Shown here piece after piece: positions 12,601 through 26,500 of a stretch of DNA of 64,000 bases (position 1 is its first letter; the number at the start of each line of letters is the position of its first letter). The notes beneath the pieces were generated by a model that saw only the letters and a list, made by a program, of their open reading frames with translations, did not search any database and was not told the origin of the DNA. The position numbers and the translations under genes were made by a program. This stretch comes from Auanema rhodensis (taxonomy: Eukaryota > Nematoda > Chromadorea > Rhabditida > Rhabditidae), in the NCBI GenBank assembly GCA_964057225.1, contig CAXKVF010000085.1, positions 186,001 to 250,000 on the forward strand. Direction: 5' to 3'.

Positions 12601-15600
12601 TGAAATTTACGTGAACTTTAATTTATGCTAATTAAATGTACACGTGATGTGCACTTGGTATGTAACTCGCTTCACGTGAAAGATAAAGAGATGCGGTTTT
12701 CAAAATTAGATTCCCCATGTCCATATTAGTCTAAAAACAAATTTTTATTGATATTGGTGCATGGTAACCATGACTTTGAAATTTACGTGAACTTTAATTT
12801 ATGCTAATTAAATGTACACGTGATGTGCACTTGGTATGTAACTCGCTTCACGTGAAAGATAAAGAGATGCGGTTTTCAAAATTAGATTCCCCATGTCCAT
12901 ATTAGTCTAAAAACAAATTTTTATTGATATTGGTTCATGGTAACCATGACTTTGAAATTTACGTGAACTTTAATTTATGCTAATTAAATGTACACGTGAT
13001 GTGCACTTGGTATGTAACTCGCTTCACGTGGAAGATAAAGAGATGCGGTTTTCAAAATTAGATTCCCCATGTCCATATTAGTCTAAAAACAAATTTTTAT
13101 TGATATTGGTGCATGGTAACCATGACTTTGAAATTTACGTGAACTTTAATTTATGCTAATTAAATGTACACGTGATGTGCACTTGGTATGTAACTCGCTT
13201 CACGTGGAAGATAAAGAGATGCGGTTTTCAAAATTAGATTCCCCATGTCCATATTAGTCTAAAAACAAATTTTTATTGATATTGGTGCATGGTAACCATG
13301 ACTTTGAAATTTACGTGAACTTTAATTTATGCTAATTAAATGTACACGTGATGTGCACTTGGTATGTAACTCGCTTCACGTGAAAGATAAAGAGATGCGG
13401 TTTTCAAAATTAGATTCCCCATGTCCATATTAGTCTAAAAACAAATTTTTATTGATATTGGTTAATGGTAACCATGACTTTGAAATTTACGTGAACTTTA
13501 ATTTATGCTAATTAAATGTACACGTGATGTGCACTTGGTATGTAACTCGCTTCACGTGAAAGATAAAGAGATGCGGTTTTCAAAATTAGATTCCCCATGT
13601 CCATATTAGTCTAAAAACAGATTTTTATTGATATTGGTGCATGGTAACCATGACTTTGAAATTTACGTGAACTTTAATTTATGCTAATTAAATGTACACG
13701 TGATGTGCACTTGGTATGTAACTCGCTTCACGTGAAAGATAAAGAGATGCGGTTTTCAAAATTAGATTCCCCATGTCCATATTAGTCTAAAAACAAATTT
13801 TTATTGATATTGGTTCATGGTAACCATGACTTTGAAATTTACGTGAACTTTAATTTATGCTAATTAAATGTACACGTGATGTGCACTTGGTATGTAACTC
13901 GCTTCACGTGAAATATAAAGAGATGCGGTTTTCAAAATTAGATTCCCCATGTCCATATTAGTCTAAAAACAAATTTTTATTGATATTGGTGCATGGTAAC
14001 CATGACTTTGAAATTTACGTGAACTTTAATTTATGCTAATTAAATGTACACGTGATGTGCACTTGGTATGTAACTCGCTTCACGTGAAAGATAAAGAGAT
14101 GCGGTTTTCAAAATTAGATTCCCCATGTCCATATTAGTCTAAAAACAGATTTTTATTGATATTGGTGCATGGTAACCATGACTTTGAAATTTACGTGAAC
14201 TTTAATTTATGCTAATTAAATGTACACGTGATGTGCACTTGGTATGTAACTCGCTTCACGTGAAAGATAAAGAGATGCGGTTTTCAAAATTAGATTCCCC
14301 ATGTCCATATTAGTCTAAAAACAGATTTTTATTGATATTGGTGCATGGTAACCATGACTTTGAAATTTACGTGAACTTTAATTTATGCTAATTAAATGTA
14401 CACGTGATGTGCACTTGGTATGTAACTCGCTTCACGTGAAAGATAAAGAGATGCGGTTTTCAAAATTAGATTCCCCATGTCCATATTAGTCTAAAAACAA
14501 TTTTTTATTGATATTGGTTCATGGTAACCATGACTTTGAAATTTACGTGAACTTTAATTTATGCTAATTAAATGTACACGTGATGTGCACTTGGTATGTA
14601 ACTCGCTTCACGTGAAAGATAAAGAGATGCGGTTTTCAAAATTAGATTCCCCATGTCCATATTAGTCTAAAAACAAATTTATATTGATATTGGTGCATGG
14701 TAACCATGACTTTGAAATTTACGTGAACTTTAATTTATGCTAATTAAATGTACACGTGATGTGCACTTGGTATGTAACTCGCTTCACGTGGAAGATAAAG
14801 AGATGCGGTTTTCAAAATTAGATTCCCCATGTCCATATTAGTCTAAAAACAAATTTTTATTGATATTGGTGCATGGTAACCATGACTTTGAAATTTACGT
14901 GAACTTTAATTTATGCTAATTAAATGTACACGTGATGTGCACTTGGTATGTAACTCGCTTCACGTGAAAGATAAAGAGATGCGGTTTTCAAAATTAGATT
15001 CCCCATGTCCATATTAGTCTAAAAACAAATTTTTATTGATATTGGTTCATGGTAACCATGACTTTGAAATTTACGTGAACTTTAATTTATGCTAATTAAA
15101 TGTACACGTGATGTGCACTTGGTATGTAACTCGCTTCACGTGAAAGATAAAGTGATGCGGTTTTCAAAATTAGATTCCCCATGTCCATATTAGTCTAAAA
15201 ACAAATTTTTATTGATATTGGTGCATGGTAACCATGACTTTGAAATTTACGTGAACTTTAATTTATGCTAATTAAATGTACACGTGATGTGCACTTGGTA
15301 TGTAACTCGCTTCACGTGGAAGATAAAGAGATGCGGTTTTCAAAATTAGATTCCCCATGTCCATATTAGTCTAAAAACAAATTTATATTGATATTGGTGC
15401 ATGGTAACCATGACTTTGAAATTTACGTGAACTTTAATTTATGCTAATTAAATGTACACGTGATGTGCACTTGGTATGTAACTCGCTTCACGTGGAAGAT
15501 AAAGAGATGCGGTTTTCAAAATTAGATTCCCCATGTCCATATTAGTCTAAAAACAAATTTATATTGATATTGGTGCATGGTAACCATGACTTTGAAATTT

Positions 15601-18128
15601 ACGTGAACTTTAATTTATGCTAATTAAATGTACACGTGATGTGCACTTGGTATGTAACTCGCTTCACGTGGAAGATAAAGAGATGCGGTTTTCAAAATTA
15701 GATTCCCCATGTCCATATTAGTCTAAAAACAAATTTTTATTGATATTGGTTCATGGTAACCATGACTTTGAAATTTACGTGAACTTTAATTTATGCTAAT
15801 TAAATGTACACGTGATGTGCACTTGGTATGTAACTCGCTTCACGTGAAATATAAAGAGATGCGGTTTTCAAAATTAGATTCCCCATGTCCATATTAGTCT
15901 AAAAACAAATTTTTATTGATATTGGTGCATGGTAACCATGACTTTGAAATTTACGTGAACTTTAATTTATGCTAATTAAATGTACACGTGATGTGCACTT
16001 GGTATGTAACTCGCTTCACGTGAAAGATAAAGTGATGCGGTTTTCAAAATTAGATTCCCCATGTCCATATTAGTCTAAAAACAAATTTTTATTGATATTG
16101 GTTCATGGTAACCATGACTTTGAAATTTACGTGAACTTTAATTTATGCTAATTAAATGTACACGTGATGTGCACTTGGTATGTAACTCGCTTCACGTGGA
16201 AGATAAAGAGATGCGGTTTTCAAAATTAGATTCCCCATGTCCATATTAGTCTAAAAACAAATTTTTATTGATATTGGTGCATGGTAACCATGACTTTGAA
16301 ATTTACGTGAACTTTAATTTATGCTAATTAAATGTACACGTGATGTGCACTTGGTATGTAACTCGCTTCACGTGAAAGATAAAGAGATGCGGTTTTCAAA
16401 ATTAGATTCCCCATGTCCATATTAGTCTAAAAACAAATTTTTATTGATATTGGTTCATGGTAACCATGACTTTGAAATTTACGTGAACTTTAATTTATGC
16501 TAATTAAATGTACACGTGATGTGCACTTGGTATGTAACTCGCTTCACGTGAAAGATAAAGAGATGCGGTTTTCAAAATTAGATTCCCCATGTCCATATTA
16601 GTCTAAAAACAAATTTTTATTGATATTGGTGCATGGTAACCATGACTTTGAAATTTACGTGAACTTTAATTTATGCTAATTAAATGTACACGTGATGTGC
16701 ACTTGGTATGTAACTCGCTTCACGTGAAAGATAAAGAGATGCGGTTTTCAAAATTAGATTCCCCATGTCCATATTAGTCTAAAAACAAATTTTTATTGAT
16801 ATTGGTTCATGGTAACCATGACTTTGAAATTTACGTGAACTTTAATTTATGCTAATTAAATGTACACGTGATGTGCACTTGGTATGTAACTCGCTTCACG
16901 TGGAAGATAAAGAGATGCGGTTTTCAAAATTAGATTCCCCATGTCCATATTAGTCTAAAAACAAATTTTTATTGATATTGGTGCATGGTAACCATGACTT
17001 TGAAATTTACGTGAACTTTAATTTATGCTAATTAAATGTACACGTGATGTGCACTTGGTATGTAACTCGCTTCACGTGGAAGATAAAGAGATGCGGTTTT
17101 CAAAATTAGATTCCCCATGTCCATATTAGTCTAAAAACAAATTTTTATTGATATTGGTGCATGGTAACCATGACTTTGAAATTTACGTGAACTTTAATTT
17201 ATGCTAATTAAATGTACACGTGATGTGCACTTGGTATGTAACTCGCTTCACGTGAAAGATAAAGAGATGCGGTTTTCAAAATTAGATTCCCCATGTCCAT
17301 ATTAGTCTAAAAACAAATTTTTATTGATATTGGTTAATGGTAACCATGACTTTGAAATTTACGTGAACTTTAATTTATGCTAATTAAATGTACACGTGAT
17401 GTGCACTTGGTATGTAACTCGCTTCACGTGAAAGATAAAGAGATGCGGTTTTCAAAATTAGATTCCCCATGTCCATATTAGTCTAAAAACAGATTTTTAT
17501 TGATATTGGTGCATGGTAACCATGACTTTGAAATTTACGTGAACTTTAATTTATGCTAATTAAATGTACACGTGATGTGCACTTGGTATGTAACTCGCTT
17601 CACGTGAAAGATAAAGAGATGCGGTTTTCAAAATTAGATTCCCCATGTCCATATTAGTCTAAAAACAAATTTTTATTGATATTGGTTCATGGTAACCATG
17701 ACTTTGAAATTTACGTGAACTTTAATTTATGCTAATTAAATGTACACGTGATGTGCACTTGGTATGTAACTCGCTTCACGTGAAATATAAAGAGATGCGG
17801 TTTTCAAAATTAGATTCCCCATGTCCATATTAGTCTAAAAACAAATTTTTATTGATATTGGTGCATGGTAACCATGACTTTGAAATTTACGTGAACTTTA
17901 ATTTATGCTAATTAAATGTACACGTGATGTGCACTTGGTATGTAACTCGCTTCACGTGAAAGATAAAGTGATGCGGTTTTCAAAATTAGATTCCCCATGT
18001 TCATATTAGTCTAAAAACAGATTTTTATTGATATTGGTTCATGGTAACCATGACTTTGAAATTTACGTGAACTTTAATTTATGCTAATTAAATGTACACG
18101 TGATGTGCACTTGGTATGTAACTCGCTT
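9505..18128 (+). repeat. 20- and 22-monomer HORs (3520 and 3872 bp)
   Basis: The trio ggaag, ggaag, ggttaat starts at 9505, 13025 and 16897, so successive units span 20 and 22 monomers. A second marker, caatttttt in the A/T tract, occurs only at 10561 and 14433, 22 monomers apart. Each unit continues with cagattt copies, tttatattg copies and the gaaat/aaagtg pair. The first unit holds two tttatattg copies (10737, 11617). The second holds three, including two in a row (15313, 15489). The third unit begins at 16897 but leaves this pattern after 17953. The units reuse the same variant types as 1-9680 in a new order. Confidence 0.8.
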
Positions 18129-20416
18129 CACGTGAAAGATAAAGAGATGCGGTTTTCAAAATTTGATTCCCCATGTCCATATTAGTCTAAAAACAAATTT
18201 TTATTGATATTGGTTCATGGTAACCATGACTTTGAAATTTACGTGAACTTTAATTTATGCTAATTAAATGTACACGTGATGTGCACTTGATATGTAACTC
18301 GCTTCACGTGAAAGATAAAGAGATGCGGTTTTCAAAATTAGATTCCCCATGTCCATATTAGTCTAAAAACAAATTTTTATTGATATTGGTGCATGGTAAC
18401 CATGACTTTGAAATTTACGTGAACTTTAATTTATGCTAATTAAATGTACACGTGATGTGCACTTGGTATGTAACTCGCTTCACGTGAAAGATAAAGAGAT
18501 GCGGTTTTCAAAATTAGATTCCCCATGTCCATATTAGTCTAAAAACAGATTTTTATTGATATTGGTGCATGGTAACCATGACTTTGAAATTTACCTGAAC
18601 TTATATTTATGCTAATTAAATGTACACGTGATGTGCACTTGGTATGTAACTCGCTTCACGTGGAAGATAAAGAGATGCGGTTTTCAAAATTAGATTCCCC
18701 ATGTCCATATTAGTCTAAAAACAAATTTTTATTGATATTGGTGCATGGTAACCATGACTTTGAAATTTACGTGAACTTTAATTTATGCTAATTAAATGTA
18801 CACGTGATGTGCACTTGGTATGTAACTCGCTTCACGTGAAAGATAAAGAGATGCGGTTTTCAAAATTAGATTCCCCATGTCCATATTAGTCTAAAAACAA
18901 ATTTTTATTGATATTGGTTCATGGTAACCATGACTTTGAAATTTACGTGAACTTTAATTTATGCTAATTAAATGTACACGTGATGTGCACTTGGTATGTA
19001 ACTCGCTTCACGTGAAAGATAAAGAGATGCGGTTTTCAAAATTAGATTCCCCATGTCCATATTAGTCTAAAAACAAATTTTTATTGATATTGGTGCATGG
19101 TAACCATGACTTTGAAATTTACGTGAACTTTAATTTATGCTAATTAAATGTACACGTGATGTGCACTTGGTATGTAACTCGCTTCACGTGAAAGATAAAG
19201 AGATGCGGTTTTCAAAATTAGATTCCCCATGTCCATATTAGTCTAAAAACAAATTTTTATTGATATTGGTTAATGGTAACCATGACTTTGAAATTTACGT
19301 GAACTTTAATTTATGCTAATTAAATGTACACGTGATGTGCACTTGATATGTAACTCGCTTCACGTGAAAGATAAAGAGATGCGGTTTTCAAAATTAGATT
19401 CCCCATGTCCATATTAGTCTAAAAACAAATTTTTATTGATATTGGTGCATGGTAACCATGACTTTGAAATTTACGTGAACTTTAATTTATGCTAATTAAA
19501 TGTACACGTGATGTGCACTTGGTATGTAACTCGCTTCACGTGAAAGATAAAGAGATGCGGTTTTCAAAATTAGATTCCCCATGTCCATATTAGTCTAAAA
19601 ACAGATTTTTATTGATATTGGTGCATGGTAACCATGACTTTGAAATTTACGTGAACTTTAATTTATGCTAATTAAATGTACACGTGATGTGCACTTGATA
19701 TGTAACTCGCTTCACGTGAAAGATAAAGAGATGCGGTTTTCAAAATTAGATTCCCCATGTCCATATTAGTCTAAAAACAAATTTTTATTGATATTGGTGC
19801 ATGGTAACCATGACTTTGAAATTTACGTGAACTTTAATTTATGCTAATTAAATGTACACGTGATGTGCACTTGGTATGTAACTCGCTTCACGTGAAAGAT
19901 AAAGAGATGCGGTTTTCAAAATTAGATTCCCCATGTCCATATTAGTCTAAAAACAGATTTTTATTGATATTGGTGCATGGTAACCATGACTTTGAAATTT
20001 ACGTGAACTTTAATTTATGCTAATTAAATGTACACGTGATGTGCACTTGGTATGTAACTCGCTTCACGTGAAAGATAAAGAGATGCGGTTTTCAAAATTA
20101 GATTCCCCATGTCCATATTAGTCTAAAAACAAATTTTTATTGATATTGGTGCATGGTAACCATGACTTTGAAATTTACGTGAACTTTAATTTATGCTAAT
20201 TAAATGTACACGTGATGTGCACTTGGTATGTAACTCGCTTCACGTGAAAGATAAAGAGATGCGGTTTTCAAAATTAGATTCCCCATGTCCATATTAGTCT
20301 AAAAACAAATTTTTATTGATATTGGTGCATGGTAACCATGACTTTGAAATTTACGTGAACTTTAATTTATGCTAATTAAATGTACACGTGATGTGCACTT
20401 GGTATGTAACTCGCTT
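18129..20416 (+). repeat. Mixed satellite monomers, no clear HOR
   Basis: Thirteen monomers. The block starts with the aaatttgatt type at 18129 and includes 18481, which has two private changes (ttacctgaac and ttatattt). Copies alternate loosely between plain ggtgc and cagattt types (18481, 19537, 19889), with one ggttaat/ttgatatg copy at 19185. I see no repeat unit beyond the 176-bp monomer. This is the last stretch before ttcctc copies appear. Confidence 0.7.
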
Positions 20417-23400
20417 CACGTGAAAGATAAAGAGATGCGGTTTTCAAAATTAGATTCCCCATGTCCATATTAGTCTAAAAACAAATTTTTATTGATATTG
20501 GTTCATGGTAACCATGACTTTGAAATTTACGTGAACTTTAATTTATGCTAATTAAATGTACACGTGATGTGCACTTGGTATGTAACTCGCTTCACGTGAA
20601 ATATAAAGAGATGCGGTTTTCAAAATTAGATTCCCCATGTCCATATTAGTCTAAAAACAAATTTTTATTGATATTGGTGCATGGTAACCATGACTTTGAA
20701 ATTTACGTGAACTTTAATTTATGCTAATTAAATGTACACGTGATGTGCACTTGGTATGTAACTCGCTTCACGAGAAAGATAAAGAGATGCGGTTTTCAAA
20801 ATTAGATTCCTCATGTCCATATTAGTCTAAAAACAAATTTTTATTGATATTGGTTCATGGTAACCATGACTTTGAAATTTACGTGAACGTTAATTTATGC
20901 TAATTAAATGTACACGTGATGTGCACTTGGTATGTAACTCGCCTCACGTGAAAGATAAAGAGATGCGGTTTTCAAAATTAGATTCCCCATGTCCATATTA
21001 GTCTAAAAACAAATTTTTATTGATATTGGTGCATGGTAACCATGACTTTGAAATTTACGTGAACTTTAATTTATGCTAATTAAATGTACACGTGATGTGC
21101 ACTTGGTATGTAACTCGCTTCACGTGAAAGATAAAGAGATGCGGTTTTCAAAATTAGATTCTTCATGTCCATATTAGTCTAAAAACAAATTTTTATTGAT
21201 ATTGGTTCATGGTAACCATGACTTTGAAATTTACGTGAACTTTAATTTATGCTAATTAAATGTACACGTGATGTGCACTTGGTATGTAACTCGCTTCACG
21301 TGAAATATAAAGAGATGCGGTTTTCAAAATTAGATTCCCCATGTCCATATTAGTCTAAAAACAAATTTTTATTGATATTGGTGCATGGTAACCATGACTT
21401 TGAAATTTACGTGAACTTTAATTTATGCTAATTAAATGTACACGTGATGTGCACTTGGTATGTAACTCGCTTCACGTGAAAGATAAAGAGATGCGGTTTT
21501 CAAAATTAGATTCCTCATGTCCATATTAGTCTAAAAACAAATTTTTATTGATATTGGTTCATGGTAACCATGACTTTGAAATTTACGTGAACGTTAATTT
21601 ATGCTAATTAAATGTACACGTGATGTGCACTTGGTATGTAACTCGCTTCACGTGAAAGATAAAGAGATGCGGTTTTCAAAATTAGATTCCCCATGTCCAT
21701 ATTAGTCTAAAAACAAATTTTTATTGATATTGGTGCATGGTAACCATGACTTTGAAATTTACGTGAACTTTAATTTATGCTAATTAAATGTACACGTGAT
21801 GTGCACTTGGTATGTAACTCGCTTCACGTGAAAGATAAAGAGATGCGGTTTTCAAAATTAGATTCCCCATGTCCATATTAGTCTAAAAACAAATTTTTAT
21901 TGATATTGGTGCATGGTAACCATGACTTTGAAATTTACGTGAACTTTAATTTATGCTAATTAAATGTACACGTGATGTGCACTTGATATGTAACTCGCTT
22001 CACGTGAAAGATAAAGAGATGCGATTTTCAAAATTAGATTCCCCATGTCCATATTAGTCTAAAAACAAATTTTTATTGATATTGGTTCATGGTAACCATG
22101 ACTTTGAAATTTACGTGAACGTTAATTTATGCTAATTAAATGTACACGTGATGTGCACTTGGTATGTAACTCGCCTCACGTGAAAGATAAAGAGATGCGG
22201 TTTTCAAAATTAGATTCCCCATGTCCATATTAGTCTAAAAACAAATTTTTATTGATATTGGTGCATGGTAACCATGACTTTGAAATTTACGTGAACTTTA
22301 ATTTATGCTAATTAAATGTACACGTGATGTGCACTTGGTATGTAACTCGCTTCACGTGAAAGATAAAGAGATGCGGTTTTCAAAATTAGATTCCCCATGT
22401 CCATATTAGTCTAAAAACAAATTTTTATTGATATTGGTTCATGGTAACCATGACTTTGAAATTTACGTGAACTTTAATTTATGCTAATTAAATGTACACG
22501 TGATGTGCACTTGGTATGTAACTCGCTTCACGTGAAATATAAAGAGATGCGGTTTTCAAAATTAGATTCCCCATGTCCATATTAGTCTAAAAACAAATTT
22601 TTATTGATATTGGTGCATGGTAACCATGACTTTGAAATTTACGTGAACTTTAATTTATGCTAATTAAATGTACACGTGATGTGCACTTGGTATGTAACTC
22701 GCTTCACGTGAAAGATAAAGAGATGCGGTTTTCAAAATTAGATTCCTCATGTCCATATTAGTCTAAAAACAAATTTTTATTGATATTGGTTCATGGTAAC
22801 CATGACTTTGAAATTTACGTGAACGTTAATTTATGCTAATTAAATGTACACGTGATGTGCACTTGGTATGTAACTCGCTTCACGTGAAAGATAAAGAGAT
22901 GCGGTTTTCAAAATTAGATTCCCCATGTCCATATTAGTCTAAAAACAAATTTTTATTGATATTGGTGCATGGTAACCATGACTTTGAAATTTACGTGAAC
23001 TTTAATTTATGCTAATTAAATGTACACGTGATGTGCACTTGGTATGTAACTCGCTTCACGTGAAAGATAAAGAGATGCGGTTTTCAAAATTAGATTCCCC
23101 ATGTCCATATTAGTCTAAAAACAAATTTTTATTGATATTGGTGCATGGTAACCATGACTTTGAAATTTACGTGAACTTTAATTTATGCTAATTAAATGTA
23201 CACGTGATGTGCACTTGATATGTAACTCGCTTCACGTGAAAGATAAAGAGATGCGGTTTTCAAAATTAGATTCCCCATGTCCATATTAGTCTAAAAACAA
23301 ATTTTTATTGATATTGGTGCATGGTAACCATGACTTTGAAATTTACGTGAACTTTAATTTATGCTAATTAAATGTACACGTGATGTGCACTTGGTATGTA

Positions 23401-23584
23401 ACTCGCTTCACGTGAAAGATAAAGAGATGCGGTTTTCAAAATTAGATTCCCCATGTCCATATTAGTCTAAAAACAGATTTTTATTGATATTGGTGCATGG
23501 TAACCATGACTTTGAAATTTACGTGAACTTTAATTTATGCTAATTAAATGTACACGTGATGTGCACTTGGTATGTAACTCGCTT
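20417..23584 (+). repeat. 4- and 7-monomer units with ttcctc/gaacgtt copies
   Basis: The series ggttc, gaaat, ttcctc plus gaacgtt, plain ggtgc starts at 20417, 21121 and 22353 (704 bp, then 1232 bp). At 21121 and 22353 it continues with a ttgatatg copy, so the second spacing is a partly conserved 7-monomer unit. Variants new to the array start here: ttcctc near monomer position 43 and gaacgtt for gaacttt. They are linked in the same copies (20769, 21473, 22705). Monomer 20769 also has cgagaaag, a damaged cacgtg. Monomers 20769 and 22001 end in cgcctcacg. Monomer 21121 has the intermediate form ttcttc. Confidence 0.75.
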
Positions 23585-26500
23585 CACGTGAAAGATAAAG
23601 AGATGCGGTTTTCAAAATTAGATTCCCCATGTCCATATTAGTCTAAAAACAAATTTTTATTGATATTGGTGCATGGTAACCATGACTTTGAAATTTACGT
23701 GAACTTTAATTTATGCTAATTAAATGTACACGTGATGTGCACTTGGTATGTAACTCGCTTCACGTGAAAGATAAAGAGATGCGGTTTTCAAAATTAGATT
23801 CCCCATGTCCATATTAGTCTAAAAACAAATTTTTATTGATATTGGTTAATGGTAACCATGACTTTGAAATTTACGTGAACTTTAATTTATGCTAATTAAA
23901 TGTACACGTGATGTGCACTTGATATGTAACTCGCTTCACGTGAAAGATAAAGAGATGAGGTTTTCAAAATTAGATTCCCCATGTCCATATTAGTCTAAAA
24001 ACAAATTTTTATTGATATTGGTGCATGGTAACCATGACTTTGAAATTTACGTGAACTTTAATTTATGCTAATTAAATGTACACGTGATGTGCACTTGGTA
24101 TGTAACTCGCTTCACGTGAAAGATAAAGAGATGCGGTTTTCAAAATTAGATTCCCCATGTCCATATTAGTCTAAAAACAGATTTTTATTGATATTGGTGC
24201 ATGGTAACCATGACTTTGAAATTTACGTGAACTTTAATTTATGCTAATTAAATGTACACGTGATGTGCACTTGGTATGTAACTCGCTTCACGTGAAAGAT
24301 AAAGAGATGCGGTTTTCAAAATTAGATTCCCCATGTACATATTAGTCTAAAAACAAATTTTTATTGATATTGGTTCATGGTAACCATGACTTTGAAATTT
24401 ACGTGAACTTTAATTTATGCTAATTAAATGTACACGTGATGTGCACTTGGTATGTAACTCGCTTCACGTGGAAGATAAAGAGATGCGGTTTTCAAAATTA
24501 GATTCCCCATGTCCATATTAGTCTAAAAACAAATTTTTATTGATATTGGTGCATGGTAACCATGACTTTGAAATTTACGTGAACTTTAATTTATGCTAAT
24601 TAAATGTACACGTGATGTGCACTTGGTATGTAACTCGCTTCACGTGAAAGATAAAGAGATGCGGTTTTCAAAATTAGATTCCTCATGTCCATATTAGTCT
24701 AAAAACAAATTTTTATTGATATTGGTTCATGGTAACCATGACTTTGAAATTTACGTGAACGTTAATTTATGCTAATTAAATGTACACGTGATGTGCACTT
24801 GGTATGTAACTCGCTTCACGTGAAAGATAAAGAGATGCGGTTTTCAAAATTAGATTCCCCATGTCCATATTAGTCTAAAAACAAATTTTTATTGATATTG
24901 GTGCATGGTAACCATGACTTTGAAATTTACGTGAACTTTAATTTATGCTAATTAAATGTACACGTGATGTGCACTTGGTATGTAACTCGCTTCACGTGAA
25001 AGATAAAGAGATGCGGTTTTCAAAATTAGATTCCCCATGTCCATATTAGTCTAAAAACAAATTTTTATTGATATTGGTGCATGGTAACCATGACTTTGAA
25101 ATTTACGTGAACTTTAATTTATGCTAATTAAATGTACACGTGATGTGCACTTGATATGTAACTCGCTTCACGTGAAAGATAAAGAGATGCGGTTTTCAAA
25201 ATTAGATTCCCCATGTCCATATTAGTCTAAAAACAAATTTTTATTGATATTGGTGCATGGTAACCATGACTTTGAAATTTACGTGAACTTTAATTTATGC
25301 TAATTAAATGTACACGTGATGTGCACTTGGTATGTAACTCGCTTCACGTGAAAGATAAAGAGATGCGGTTTTCAAAATTAGATTCCCCATGTCCATATTA
25401 GTCTAAAAACAGATTTTTATTGATATTGGTGCATGGTAACCATGACTTTGAAATTTACGTGAACTTTAATTTATGCTAATTAAATGTACACGTGATGTGC
25501 ACTTGGCATGTAACTCGCTTCACGTGAAAGATAAAGAGATGCGGTTTTCAAAATCAGATTCCCCATGTACATATTAGTCTAAAAACAAATTTTTATTGAT
25601 ATTGGTTCATGGTAACCATGACTTTGAAATTTACGTGAACTTTAATTTATGCTAATTAAATGTACACGTGATGTGCACTTGGTATGTAACTCGCTTCACG
25701 TGAAAGATAAAGAGATGCGGTTTTCAAAATTAGATTCCCCATGTCCATATTAGTCTAAAAACAAATTTTTATTGATATTGGTTCATGGTAACCATGACTT
25801 TGAAATTTACGTGAACTTTAATTTATGCTAATTAAATGTACACGTGATGTGCACTTGGTATGTAACTCGCTTCACGTGAAATATAAAGAGATGCGGTTTT
25901 CAAAATTAGATTCCCCATGACCATATTAGTCTAAAAACAAATTTTTATTGATATTGGTTCATGGTAACCATGACTTTGAAATTTACGTGAACTTTAATTT
26001 ATGCTAATTAAATGTACACGTGATGTGCACTTGATATGTAACTCGCTTCACGTGAAAGATAAAGAGATGCGGTTTTCAAAATTAGATTCCCCATGTCCAT
26101 ATTAGTCTAAAAACAAATTTTTATTGATATTGGTGCATGGTAACCATGACTTTGAAATTTACGTGAACTTTAATTTATGCTAATTAAATGTACACGTGAT
26201 GTGCACTTGGTATGTAACTCGCTTCACGTGAAAGATAAAGAGATGCGGTTTTCAAAATTAGATTCCTCATGTCCATATTAGTCTAAAAACAAATTTTTAT
26301 TGATATTGGTGCATGGTAACCATGACTTTGAAATTTACGTGAACTTTAATTTATGCTAATTAAATGTACACGTGATGTGCACTTGGTATGTAACTCGCTT
26401 CACGTGAAAGATAAAGAGATGCGGTTTTCAAAATTAGATTCCCCATGTCCATATTAGTCTAAAAACAAATTTTTATTGATATTGGTGCATGGTAACCATG

